Shown here piece after piece: positions 12,181-22,142 of a stretch of DNA of 64,000 nucleotides; the first letter of the stretch is position 1; every line of letters begins with the position of its first letter. Source of the stretch: Pogostemon cablin (taxonomy: Eukaryota > Streptophyta > Magnoliopsida > Lamiales > Lamiaceae). Under the pieces are notes generated by a model. The model did not search any database. It was not told the origin of the DNA and was given only the letters and a program-made list of their open reading frames with translations. Location of the stretch: positions 19,420,336 to 19,484,335 of the forward strand of contig CM042962.1 of NCBI GenBank assembly GCA_023678885.1, written 5' to 3'. The translations under genes and the position numbers were made by a program.

Positions 12181-13703
12181 TTATTCCTAAAATAATATAA
12201 AAAATATATTCATTGATTAATAAACTAGATAATTAAATATGAGATGGATTAAATCCTAAGATTCCACAAGTATGATGCAACTCACACTAAATTGCTAGAG
12301 TTTCTCAAGTGTTCTCTAATTGCAAACTTTTTGAAAGATGGGTCTTCTATTGCAGATCAATTCTCCCTGTTAAAAAAAACTATTCCACAGAAACAGGCAA
12401 GTAGGAATCATAAGCTTGAAACGGAGCCTAGTTGATATGCTTGAAACATGCAAGTAGGAGTCATAGGCTTGAAATGGAAAACCATAACAATTAGAAGAAG
12501 GGGAGAATTTACAATAGAAGATAAAATTGACAAGAAATGCTGATAGGTTGCATACATTCATATTCAAATGTGACAGGTTGTATAAAAGAAATTATAATTT
12601 CATTCTAATGTATCCATTAACTTACTGATCATGGAATGGTCAAAAATTTTTGTAATAGAAACTTGGATCATCAACAAGAAATCATAACAATCAACAGCAT
12701 TATAAAAGAACCATGAACATCTGCTGCATCATCTAAAAACAACATCAAGAGCTTCTGCATCTTGTCTATCAAATTTATTCTCAGCAGCTCAATCATACCA
12801 ATAATTGTAACCATACAATATCAAGTTGAATTATCAAAAACCTTTGTGGAAGTCATATTAATATTGTGACCAAATAAAAATTAGTTGCACAAATATTAAT
12901 TAACAGTATATTTAATGCCCTAGACTTTGTTGCCTTGTTAAAATTAGCTATATATTGTACAAGAGCATGGAATCCCTGAAAATGATAAGTACTCTCTATT
13001 AATTGAAGAAACAACAAAATTATCATATGTTACAATGCTACAGTCAGCAGGAAAGAATAAATCAAACTATAGATGAAATTCTACACTATTCTAATCACAA
13101 GATTAGAAATAAGAAAACAAAAGAGAACCAATTAACAGACCAAGGTAATCCGTCATAAACACAGCCCAAACTCATATAACCATAAAATCCAAGCTGCCGT
13201 TTCAAGACTCAAAAACTTAGTTCAATACTCTACCATAAACAGCAGAATTAACATGTTAAAAAATAATACCAGATGAATCACAAGGTAGAGATATATCAAC
13301 ACTAGCGTGCGTGTAAAAAATTATATCCCGAGATATTGAACATCATGTAGGTAGTGAAACATGGGCTCTTTGCATAGAGAAGATGAACTATACCAAGGGA
13401 GATATAGAATTTAGGGAAAATTGATGGGTGAAGAGATACCCAGATCGATAGTGAGAGACGGAGCCGTCTGATTAATCACGTGCCTCCGCTAAAAAGATTG
13501 GAGCAGCCTTCAGTAAAAAAATCCTCCACCGCAGAATTGGGATGAGTCCTGCCGAGGGGCAATAAGATGCTGATGGCCGGAAGGGGAAGGACCTCACTTT
13601 CAGTCAGCGGATTGGGTGCGGCCGCCGCTAGGTTTCGTCGTTCCTCTAACGACAAGGTGGGTTCGACTGCGCGAACTGGTGTCACGTTCGCTGGTGTGGG
13701 CGG
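12118..13703. other. Unassigned AT-rich sequence with a GC-rich right end
   Basis: I recognise no gene or element in this stretch. The first 60 bp hold one more degenerate copy of the hairpin motif. Roughly 12,180-13,430 is AT-rich with short open frames only. From about 13,440 to 13,703 the composition shifts to GC-rich, with a 69-codon minus-strand open frame (13,476-13,685) that has no recognisable motif. It may be the body of the CACTA-type element that starts at 11,820, or captured host sequence, but neither can be shown from the sequence. Confidence 0.4.
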
Positions 13704-15021
13704 TGTTGGCGTTTGATCATTAGGGTTCCATACGTTTCTAATTCAGCAGAAGCAAGAAATCAAAGAAACGTATTACCTTTCACCAGGGTATATTGAGGAA
13801 GAAGATTCTCGCTGCCAGCCTGTTCAGTCTCACCATTTCTAATTCATCTGATCTCTGATTCAGTTATCTACCTGCCAAAACGATACTCTCTTCAGTGGCT
13901 TTTTGTTAGTATATCACACGTCCAAATCTGATGTCTACACGATTTTATAAAAATCGTGAAAGTTGGAGAACAGTAGCAGCAAACGACCTCTTAATTTTCT
14001 GCTATATTTCCAAGTCCAATCTCGACGTCGTGTGGGCAACGATCTTCGAGATCTTCTCAATCTGTTGTTCTCTCTACCCTTTTCACATGTTAGGCGTGTC
14101 TCTCTTAGGGTTAGAACAGTTGAGATGACTTATATATGGGCTACAACAGGGACCAGGATGAGAAATTAGAGTCGGGCCTCCATTGGGTTTAAGTATCCAA
14201 GTTTGGCCCAAAACTTATACTTAAGTCCAATAATAATAATATATTCCACTAAAATATTATTACTGCACTTCGCTTTAATCCCAAAATTACGTTTTGGGCA
14301 CCTTCTTAATATGAACCCGTTAATCTCCCCATGTTTAAGATATACAATGCCCATTAATTAATTAAGTTACTAACAACTCCATTAATTAATATCTCATCCG
14401 AGAGTAGTACCACTCAAACTCATTATCATGTCGGAATAAATCCACCTGCAGGGTTTACATGATAATCCATATGATCTCCTCAAGGGGACACCATCAACCT
14501 ATTTAATAGGACACAGATTCCTTCAACAATCAACACCACACCATAGAGACAGCACTACTTCCCAACTCAATGAGTTTTTTGATTTAATTACATGTAAATC
14601 TCATCCATTGATGAATCAAAGAAATACATACTGCCTTATGTGTTGAGGTTATTGTATAGGGATTAAGAGCATGAACATCCATAATAACTGAGATCAAGTT
14701 CTCATATATAATCAATATAAGTCGAACGACATCAAGCGATCCTACTCAATACACAAAGTGCACTAATGTGATTCTATAGTCAAGACAAACTAATAAAAGA
14801 TCACACTACAACCATCCTAATAGAGAGTCCCTGTCTATCTCGGTTGTGAGCCTCTGTTTATACTTTATAAGGAAACCGATAATATGATCTTCTGCGTGTT
14901 GTCGCAAAATATATTATCTATAGTATAAAGTAAGTGGACTATTGCATCGTGCATATAAATAAAATATAAGACGCAATCATTTGATCAATGATTCTCATTT
15001 CAAATAAATTGTTATAACATT
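13704..15021 (-). mobile_element. L2: LTR of the copia family, cut near its 5' end by a CACTA terminus
   Basis: The + strand starts TGTTGGCGTTTGATCAT and follows the other family members for 1.3 kb, ending at AAATTGTTATAACATT, where the others continue GTTCATACAAAAAGC. A CACTA terminus begins at 15022, so about 50 bp of the LTR 5' end is lost. A TATA-box-like sequence on the minus strand lies at 14129-14136. The left flank is GGCGG; its partner target duplication cannot be seen because the right end is missing. Confidence 0.9.
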
Positions 15022-16095
15022 CACTACAAACAACTGTTGGGTTACCGATGGAAATCTTCATCGGTGATACTTGGAAAATTCGTCAGTAATGAGGTTACCG
15101 ACAAATTTCTGACGAAAATCATTCCGTTGATAAAACCATAGTCGGTAATTAGCAACAGATTATGGATGTTGGTAAATAGACTATTCCATTGGTAGTCATG
15201 CAAATCAAATTCATCGGATGCTGTAAATTAGCGATGGATTTACCAACCGAAATATCCGTCGCAAATTGTCGATGGAAATTTTCATCGCAAATTATGAAAT
15301 GCAAAGTCATACGAAAGTTAGTTTACTGACGGTAATCCATCGGCAATTTCATCGATAATTACCGACGGAAATAATCCGTCACCAATTTAATAATAGAATA
15401 TTCTGTCGGTAATAGTAGTTTTTAAATTACATATTTCAGTTACCAAAAAATATTTCCGGGGCAAATTATGTATATATTTGAATTTTATATTTTAAAATTA
15501 ATATTAATACCTGTTAATAATATAAAATTCTAATTAATTTATTCTTCAAAACGCAAGCCAATATAATATTTAAATTCAACAATCTCCATAATTTGAAATA
15601 GATTATCCATATTTGACATAAAATATCAAATTCTATTCAATCCTTGACACAAAACATCTAAATACTATAAACATGATCACGAGTCTCCCAAATCAGCGTC
15701 AACCTCGTCATCAACATCAATATCATCATCAGCATTAGCATCAGCATCAATATCAGCATCATTATTACCGACACCAGATGTAGATCCACCACCATAAGGA
15801 GAAGTCATTGTACTTCCACCTTGCATCATTTCCATAAGTTGTTGCACTTGGGCTTGAAGCACTTAAGTTTCTGCTTGCATCTTAGTACGCACCTCCAAGA
15901 TCTTTTCATCTAACTGTCTATTGAACTCTTATTTTGAACAGACACCTTGTGTAACACTGGATTGGCTGCTTGAACTTCGTTCTCCTAAATTTCCAATGCC
16001 GAAGATGTGACCTTTTGTTGGTGCAACAGTTTGATGGAAAATATCTCCCATATTAATTTCAGGAGTGATACGAATTTTCTTTGCACGCAAAATTA
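15022..16095. mobile_element. CACTA transposon fragment (left end plus transposase-associated ORF remnant)
   Basis: The stretch starts with CACTACAAACAACTG inside L2. The first 400 bp are dense in short subterminal motifs of the ACCGACGGAAAT / CCGTCGGTAA type in both orientations, which is typical of plant En/Spm-like CACTA ends. An open-frame remnant of a Transposase_24-like protein follows on the minus strand. There is no second terminus, and the sequence gives way at about 16,095 to an LTR of a gypsy element. The terminal sequence differs from the one at 11,820, so these are two separate CACTA types. Confidence 0.75.
15677..16095 (-). pseudogene. Remnant of a plant CACTA transposase-associated protein (Transposase_24-like), C-terminal part
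   Basis: Read on the minus strand, the remnant starts inside an open frame with a GDIFHQTVAPTKGHIFGIG-type stretch, then a serine/glutamine-rich linker, then an LQAQVQQLMEMMQ coiled-coil-like segment, and it ends in an Asp/Ala-rich acidic tail (stop near 15,677). This order (conserved GxxFG motif, Q-rich helix, acidic C-terminus) is that of the Ptta/En/Spm-associated Transposase_24 family as I know it. At least two in-frame stops (around 15,865 and 15,930) and the missing N-terminal part make it non-functional. Its assignment rests on motif appearance only. Confidence 0.6.
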
Positions 16096-17908
16096 ATCCC
16101 CAAGTATTAAGGATATCAATTGCAGCTTAAGCAAGTGACCAAGTGAATATTGAACCCAAAGGACGGCGTATTATCAATTTAATTATTTACTAAATTAATT
16201 AAGACGAATGAGAATAAAAGTTTGAGGTTTGAATTATTAACTACTAAACAATTAATTAAAACTATAAATAAAATAAAATAGCACTAGATGAATACGAAAG
16301 TTGATCAAATAGGAGAATAGGTAGCTCTAGGATAATCTAATTTAACGCATTAATTTCCCTTCCGTGTGTTTATGTCTGACTTTGCCTTGTGGAATATGGA
16401 CGCATCACTAAACCATGCATATCTACTCTATAGACACAAGTAAATATGCGTGTAACACGTGTGAATAACCTCGGAGCAAGAGATATAATTCTACCCCCCT
16501 TTCTAGGTGCTATCAGTATCAATTATTTCCTTGGCCAATTGGTACTCTAACCCGATATGATCTCCCTTTATAGGTACTATAAAATTATCCTCTTAATCCT
16601 ACTTAATAACCCGAATTATATTCAATTAACAAGTATTTATATAAGATAATTCTAATAAGACTTCGGAAGCCCTTCACTTAGAATTATAACATATATAATC
16701 CTGCTCAGCAATGAACGCACTCAACCAATAACCAAGATATGTATTCAGACTCTACATAACAGTTAATGATGCACAAAACGACTGTGAGTATGAATTTAAA
16801 AGGCATAGTCTTATATAAAAAACTACAAGTAGTGTTGTGCGGAGTTTACACACGAAAGATCAATTAGTTCGTACAAACCTTCACAACCCTAGTTCTACCA
16901 AAAAGGCTCTAGCCCATGATGTTACGAAGAACAATCATGGGTGTTGGATAGATCTTACCCGGATGTCTGGAAAAATTACAAGATAAATTAGGAAACAAAA
17001 TAAACTCTAGATGTGGTATCGTCCCGTCCTTCTCTATCTTGAATTATCCTCTTAGTTCTCTCCTCTTAGTTCTCCTCTTGATTCCACAGACGAATCTTCA
17101 TAGTGATGGATGGATGGAGGAAAGGATGTGGATGATGGTTGGGGGGTGATCACCCCTTGTTGGGTGTAGGATGGATTTGTGGCTCTCTACTCACATGAGT
17201 AATGATGTAAAATATATATAGGTGTGAGAAGGGAATTAAATAAGGAAATAAAAGATATGGGTGAATCATGGATGATTATGTGACAAGAAGATTAATTGTG
17301 CTCCAAGAAATAGATAATTTTTGGAAATTTTCGGAAATTCTCAGAAATTCTCACTAGCAGCTGCGCGACTTCACGATTTTAAGAATAACTTTCTCATCTG
17401 ATCTCTGATTTTAGTGATTCTTGTGCTCACGCGATCTTATTTTCCTTGGATTTCTCTGAATATAAAGATCTCACAAAAAGTCTAACATTTGATGATGTAA
17501 CATGTCATGTAAATTTGAACAGTCGTGCTGAGTAGAAACAGCTTGCGCGACGTCACCATTTCAATTATAACTTTCTCGTTTTGACTTCAATTGAGGTGTT
17601 CCTTATGCTAAACGATCCTATCTTCTGTGGCTTTCCAACCATTTATCTCACATCCAATTTAGAGATCCACACAAATACAGAAAAATTACACAAGATGAAC
17701 GTGCATTTTTCTTCATTCTCGCACAAATTGCCCATTTTCTCCAACTTTGCACTTTTGATCATTTTTCCACCTAAAATATAGTAAAACACCTCAATTGAAC
17801 TCTTTTCTCAATTATATCAAATATAAGACACTTGTGCTAATATATAACAACAATACTCATCCAAAAGGTGTTAGATTGTACACTAAAACACGCTTATTTT
17901 CACTCTCA
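16096..17908 (-). mobile_element. Probable 3' LTR of an Athila/Tat-like Ty3/gypsy element
   Basis: This lies directly after the polypurine tract at 17,914-17,924 (minus strand), with an LTR start of the form TGAGAGTG at 17,901-17,908. The AT-rich 1.8 kb is non-coding and includes strings typical of long plant gypsy LTRs (ACCCAAAGGACGGCG near 16,148, ACACAAGTAAATATGCGTG near 16,435). The left limit is set by the CACTA fragment and is approximate. No second copy of this LTR is in the window, so its identity as an LTR rests on position and style. The short open frames inside are not genes. Confidence 0.6.
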
Positions 17909-17913
17909 ATAAA

Positions 17914-17924
17914 CCCCCAAACTT
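17914..17924 (-). promoter_or_regulatory. Polypurine tract of the Athila/Tat-like element
   Basis: The minus strand reads AAGTTTGGGGG immediately upstream of the LTR. This string, preceded by a GGGACAAGCAACGAGT-like sequence, is the well-known plus-strand primer region of Athila/Tat gypsy retrotransposons and marks where second-strand synthesis would start. Confidence 0.75.
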
Positions 17925-18930
17925 ACTCGTTGCTTGTCCCGAGGCAATAAAATAAAAATAAAGAGAGAGAGAGTATGAAAAAACCGGGAAGCAAGGACTA
18001 TGACTCATACCATATTCAAAAAATACAATTGTCCTAAACTTAGGTCATGTAACTCTCATTACATGTAATAATCAATTCATAGCATATAAGTTAAGAGAAT
18101 CACCACCAATTCAGATGCTCCATTAACATGTTCTCACGGGAAGTATATATCACTCGCACTCAAGTGTAAAAGACATACACTTCTGGTTTATGGTGTTTAC
18201 GCACAGATTCAATTCAAGTGCATGCGTAACCTTTAGCTTGCCAAACGTCTCAAACTCTCCACCACTTAAAGTATGATTCCACAATGGGATCAAAAAGGAC
18301 TTTCATTAGGATGTAATGTTGGCTCTTTGGTAAGGGTAGGAAACATCTGGATAAAGTAACTCAATTACTAGAGAATTAAAACCGGAGATCTTTTGTACTG
18401 CAGATTTTTACACTTCAAGGCTATCCAACTTCATGCTCGTCTAATTTTCTTTTCTCTCCCTTCCTTCAAGCTCAACATACTTTTTCCTTCTTTTCTTTTT
18501 TCTCGAGGTACCAGTTTCTGGCACTACCTCTAACATCTCGGGGTACAGTTTCGGGCACTTCCCCTAGGCAACTTATTTTTCAGCTAATATATTTTAGCTC
18601 ATAATCACTTGTACAGCTCCAAATATTTTATTCCTTACAAAATCCATGAAAATCAATTCATACACTTTGACAAAATTTAATTCTCCACTAAATATATAGG
18701 AATTTAAGGCTCAAATAGGATATCAAAGTGGCTATCTTCGTAGGTTGTCAAAGAAATAAGGCTTTCATGCTCAAAAGGGCTAACTACGGATATATAATTA
18801 TTTGGTAGGAAATTATTTGGCAAAGTGACTCATAATTATCAAAGATAGCCTAAAATCATCTCCCATCATCTAACACACATGCAGCTTCAAGTAAGACAAG
18901 AGGAAAGTTTTAGAATACACACACAAGAAC
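17925..18930 (-). mobile_element. 3' internal non-coding region of the Athila/Tat-like element
   Basis: This is AT-rich sequence between the polypurine tract and the solo LTR L3, and it continues on the other side of L3 at 20,048. It has no open frame of note. It contains two short related GGTACAGTTTC / GGTACCAGTTTCTGGCAC strings near 18,506-18,560. Assigned by position only. Confidence 0.5.
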
Positions 18931-20042
18931 TGTTGGATTATATACTAAAAGTCTAGCTTTTTGTATGAACAATATTATAACAATCAATTTGAAATGAGAA
19001 TTATATGATCAAATGATTGCGTCTTATAATTTATTTATATGCACGATGCAATAGTCCACTTACTTTATACTGTAGATAATATATTGTGTGACAACACGTG
19101 GAAGATCATATTATCGGTTTCCTTATAAAGTATAAACAGATGCGCACAACCGAGATAGACGGGGACTCTCTATTGGGATGGTTGAAGTGTGGTTTGATAT
19201 TAGCTTGTCTTGGCTATAGAATCACATTAGTGCACTTGTGTGTATTGAGCAGGACCGCTTGAGATCGTTTGACTTATACTGACTTATAGGAGAACTTGAT
19301 CTCAGTTATTATGGAAGTTCGTGCTCTTAATCCCTATACAATAACCTCGACACGTAGGGCAGTATGTATTTCTTTGACTCATCAATGGGTAAGATTTACA
19401 TGTAATTAAATCAACAAACTCGATGAGTTGGGAAGTAGTGTTGTCTCTATAGTGTGCTATTGATTGTAGAAGGAATCCGTGTCCGTCATAGGTTGATGAT
19501 GTCCCCTTGAGGAGCTCATAAGGATTATCATGTAAACTCTGCAGGTGGAATTTATTCCGGCATGATAATGAGGTTGAGTGGTATTACTCTTGGATGAGAT
19601 ATTAATTAATTGAGTTGTCAGTAACTTAAATTAATTAATGGACATTGTATATCTCAAACATGGGGAGACTAACGGGCTCATAATAAGAAGGAGCCCAAAA
19701 CGTAATTTTGGGATTGGAAAGGCAGTGCAGTAATAATATTTTAGTGGAATATATTGTTATTATTGAACTTAAGTATAAGCTTTAGGCTAAGCTTGGATAC
19801 TTAAGCCCAATGGAGGCCCAACCCAATTTCTCCTCCTGGTCCCTACTGTAGCCCATGTATATAAGTCACCTCAACTTATCTGGAACCCTAATCTAATTCA
19901 TTATTCACATGTGATGAGGGTTGAGAGCAGATTGAGGAGGTCTCGTAGATCGTCGCCCACACGATGTCGAGATCGGACTTGGGACATACAGCAAAAGATC
20001 AGACTAACGGGTCACGTTAACCAAACGATCCAAGCGCCAACA
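18931..20042 (+). mobile_element. L3: solo LTR of the copia family, plus orientation
   Basis: The copy starts TGTTGGATTATATACTAAAAG and ends GCGCCAACA. It is flanked on both sides by the 5-bp target duplication AGAAC (18,926-18,930 and 20,043-20,047). It is the only family member here in plus orientation. It is 1,112 bp against about 1,385 bp for L4, L6 and L7, because roughly 270 bp near the 3' end (between the CAGCAAAAGATC string and the CACGTTAACCAAACG string) is missing. A TATA-like sequence lies at 19,856-19,865. Matching duplications and no internal region indicate a solo LTR from LTR-LTR recombination after insertion into the gypsy element. Confidence 0.93.
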
Positions 20043-20047
20043 AGAAC

Positions 20048-20573
20048 GATACTCGCAAGAAAAAGATCATATGATTATGTAACATGATCAACAAGGCTCA
20101 AAATCTCACATATGTTTTTAACAAGTAACAGAGCACTTTTTATGGTAAGCAATTCTCACAAGTACACATAGAACTTCATACCACAATATAAGTCAAGTAC
20201 ACTTCCTTCATCAATTTCAAAAGCATATGAATTTCAAGCACAGTTTAAAAATATAAGCTCACATGGATCACAACCATAAACTCAATCCTTCCACTCTCAT
20301 AAATTAAAAGCACTCATAAAAATTAGAATAAAAAATGAGGGCACCTGATTTTTCTTCAACGTATGCACGAGCTCCTCTAGATGTTCAACTCGGTCAGGTC
20401 AAAGCCTCAATGTAGAACTCGTCTTGCCACTATTTTACCTTTTCTATCATCAAATCTCAATTACACCTAATCATCACAGATTCATTAATAATAACATAGG
20501 AAAAAATAAGAAAGATTCAATTGACTGTATAATCGACTCCACATACTGGATACACCACTGAACAGTAGGCAAA
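20048..20573 (-). mobile_element. Internal non-coding part of the Athila/Tat-like element
   Basis: This is the continuation of the gypsy internal region interrupted by L3. It is AT-rich and I see no supported open frame or motif. The RT, RNase H and integrase that should lie between the protease side and the 3' end are not found anywhere in the window, so most of pol has been deleted. Confidence 0.5.
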
Positions 20574-20823
20574 TTGCAAAAAATCGACATGTCAAAACCA
20601 ATTAAAGTTTCAACATACCACAAAAAATCAACTCCCCTAGCAAACATTACAACGAAAAGATTATACTATTGGTGCTCCAATGATGTAATAATATCACACC
20701 CCCCAAACTTAGTAAAAACGTTAGTTGAAACTAAGTTTGAAAAGAGATGTAATTGTCGATTAGTAAGCACCTTAAATATAAAAATTTCTTACTCACACGA
20801 AAGAAATAAAGTAAAAAAAAGAA

Positions 20824-20857
20824 GGGCAAGCCCCAACAGGCGCACATGTTTAACGTC
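20824..20857 (-). other. Conserved post-coding motif of Athila/Tat-type gypsy elements
   Basis: The minus strand contains CGACGTTAAACATG followed shortly by GCGCCTGTTGGGGCTTG. It resembles the widely conserved GACGTTAAACAAGCGCTT...GGGAGGCAACCC block found downstream of coding regions in many plant Athila/Tat elements. It supports the family call and shows that the sequence after it is 3' internal region. Recognised from memory of the motif, without a search. Confidence 0.55.
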
Positions 20858-20888
20858 GAAGAGTCACGACGGAATACCACTTTGTAGA

Positions 20889-21215
20889 CTACTGTATAGG
20901 ATGGTGGTCTTCTCGCATCCTCACCTTCAAGTACTTTCTTTCTCTCTTCTTGTCTACACACAACACCTCACCTTTATTGGTTACAGAAATACGATCCTCA
21001 GAATTTCCTTCCTCCCATGGCTGTCTAGACACCTCCTTGTCAATCTTCCACTTAAATTTAGAATCATCTATCTTAAAAAAATCAAGATTAAATAAGTTAG
21101 AAATCACATCTATGCTCTTGCATGATTGAGTGTCCATGGGTATCTTCATTGCTTGATCAAGAGGGAAAACCACATCTTCATTATCTATCTGCAGTCTAAG
21201 CTTCTCGGCTCTCAA
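20889..21215 (-). pseudogene. Gypsy polyprotein remnant, downstream of the protease region
   Basis: A 108-codon frame on the minus strand includes LRLQIDNEDVVFPLDQAMK and then a serine/cysteine- and acid-rich stretch. The order 'LRxxxxEVxFxxxxAMK' resembles the end of the aspartic protease/linker part of Athila-type Gag-Pol, just before reverse transcriptase. No RT follows; instead the frame ends and the conserved non-coding motif begins. I read this as a pol remnant after a large internal deletion. It could also be an unrelated frame, because no catalytic motif is present. Confidence 0.45.
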
Positions 21216-21424
21216 CTTCTTCGCTCTTTCCCACTTTTTCTCTACTATAAGCTCATTATTCTGCTCTTAAGATGGCTCTGGAGTGTTCTGAATAACAGGT
21301 GTAACATTAGGTATCGAAACTGGTGCTAAGTGATGTGTTCGACCTCCATTCGACCATCAAGGTCTCGTCGAACGGATTGATTTTGGTCGGACAGTAACTC
21401 TGATCACAATTTCATATTCCCCAA

Positions 21425-22142
21425 TTATTGTTCGACCAGCGTTCGGCCTAGTTGATCTAGACGAACGGATATGTTTTGGTCGAACGGCAGAATAGAAAAC
21501 AGAGCATTGAAATTCTGCTTTTCCAAAGTTTGTTTGACCTTAGCTCGACCATCAGGTCTGGTCGACCTGATGAGGGATGGTCGAACAACTCTCCTGCTTT
21601 CTTCATTTTTGGCCGCTGTCTTCATCGGACCTTTGTATTGCGTCCCGGACCACAATGTGATAGCATTATCCTCCAATGTTTGTGTCAATTGATTCACATT
21701 CGCAACCATCTGCCCCATAATTGAAGTAAGGTCCTTAGATAAATCTGCATGATCAACATTCATTCTCGCTTCGATGCGGTCAACACTTGCATCATTCTCA
21801 GCTATGTATTGATTGAAGGTATCTTCAACAATTTTCACTTCGTGCTGCTTCATACAAGGCCCCTTTTGTGTCAACTTTGTAACCTGCCATTGCTGGGACT
21901 CTAGTAGCTTGTTGATGTTAGATAGACTAGAGACGATCTCATCATCCTTATTCGGCTTTACCACTTGATGTTCAACTTGTGCCACCTTACCAAGTACATA
22001 TGATACTCTTACTTTTTCATAGGCCAGTCACGTGAATTCATAGAGATGTCTTCAAAAAAATTTTTTGCTTCAAGTGTTGTCTTAGAAAACAGCGCTCCAC
22101 CTGATGATGCAACGATAAGAATACGCCACTCACAATCCAATC
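21425..22142 (-). pseudogene. gag: Athila-type gag C-terminal remnant, fused at its upstream edge to satellite array 2
   Basis: Read on the minus strand from 22,142, the frame enters from the satellite into GLDCEWRILIVASSGGALF and on through KNFFEDISMNS..WPMKK. This corresponds to the Athila gag segment that usually reads like 'GLDxxxRxxIDAxxGGAL...MxxNxxxWP'. After a stop near 22,009 a second frame (21,985-21,425) carries a coiled-coil-like region and then NAITLWSGTQYKGP, the typical spacer just before protease. The core part of gag upstream is absent and replaced by the 21-bp repeats. Two or more disruptions make it non-functional. Family call is moderate to good from motif order. Confidence 0.65.

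Noticed and set aside
13476..13685. A 69-codon minus-strand frame in the GC-rich block as a small gene
   Set aside because: It has no recognisable domain, the GC-rich composition alone favours open frames, and it abuts an LTR.
20731..20961. A 76-codon minus-strand frame downstream of the gypsy remnant
   Set aside because: It overlaps the conserved non-coding motif of Athila/Tat elements and has no protein motif.
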